DNA from: Streptosporangiaceae bacterium
Lineage (GTDB): Bacteria > Actinomycetota > Actinomycetes > Streptosporangiales > Streptosporangiaceae
Assembly: GCA_030042885.1 (NCBI GenBank)
Contig: JASHYW010000009.1
Coordinates: 1-6,777, forward strand
Reading direction: 5' to 3'
DNA: 6,777 nt
This document shows, in pieces, positions 6,723-6,777 of this stretch (position 1 is its first letter; each line of letters opens with the position of its first letter). Position numbers and translations under genes: made by a program. The notes below the pieces were generated by a model, which worked only from the letters and a program-made list of their open reading frames with translations, was not told the DNA's origin and did no database searches.

Positions 6723-6777
6723 GCTCAGGATCCCCGCGGTTCCCGGCCCTGACCGTCAGAGGGGTGCTGGGCTTCAG

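Noticed and set aside
6719..6759. Possible terminator: palindrome CTGAGCTCAG at the DksA-like stop and CTGACCGTCAG at 6749-6759
   Set aside because: The first has no loop, the second has only 4-base arms around a 3-base loop, and no T-run follows. The rest of the 55 bases after the last gene shows nothing else.

Overview
This window looks like chromosomal DNA from a high-GC actinomycete. Third codon positions are strongly G/C, GTG starts are common, there is a TAnnnT-type -10 box, and the protein families are typical of Actinomycetota. I cannot name the genus from the sequence. I see no mobile element, CRISPR array, tRNA or rRNA gene. The window holds two gene blocks transcribed away from each other from a shared 163-base spacer (2654-2816).

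The left block runs on the minus strand (2653 down to base 1). It encodes a DrrA-like ABC exporter ATPase, its ABC-2 type membrane partner, and an RhtA-like EamA (drug/metabolite transporter superfamily) exporter. The EamA gene runs off the left edge of the window. The stop of the ATPase and the start of the permease share one base, and the EamA gene probably starts 10 bases inside the permease end. This is a tightly coupled export operon, and the ATPase may be translated from a leaderless mRNA.

The right block runs on the plus strand (2817-6722). It encodes a 788-residue PLP-dependent Orn/Lys/Arg decarboxylase with a receiver-like N-terminal wing domain, then a DUF318/ArsP_1-type (YraQ-like) multi-pass permease, then a small DksA/TraR-like protein. 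The last of these has lost all four zinc-ligand cysteines but keeps a DxxDxA acidic motif. Gaps are 27 and 12 bases, so the three genes are probably one transcript. The decarboxylase would consume a proton and release CO2 while making a di- or polyamine. The permease is a candidate exporter of an unknown substrate. The DksA-like protein is a candidate RNA-polymerase-binding regulator.

No gene here is of an unknown family. The least ordinary element is the right-hand trio: an acid-stress-type decarboxylase paired not with the usual amino acid/polyamine antiporter but with an ArsP-like permease and a zinc-less DksA relative. Whether it is a functional unit depends on whether the order is conserved in other genomes, which cannot be tested from this sequence.
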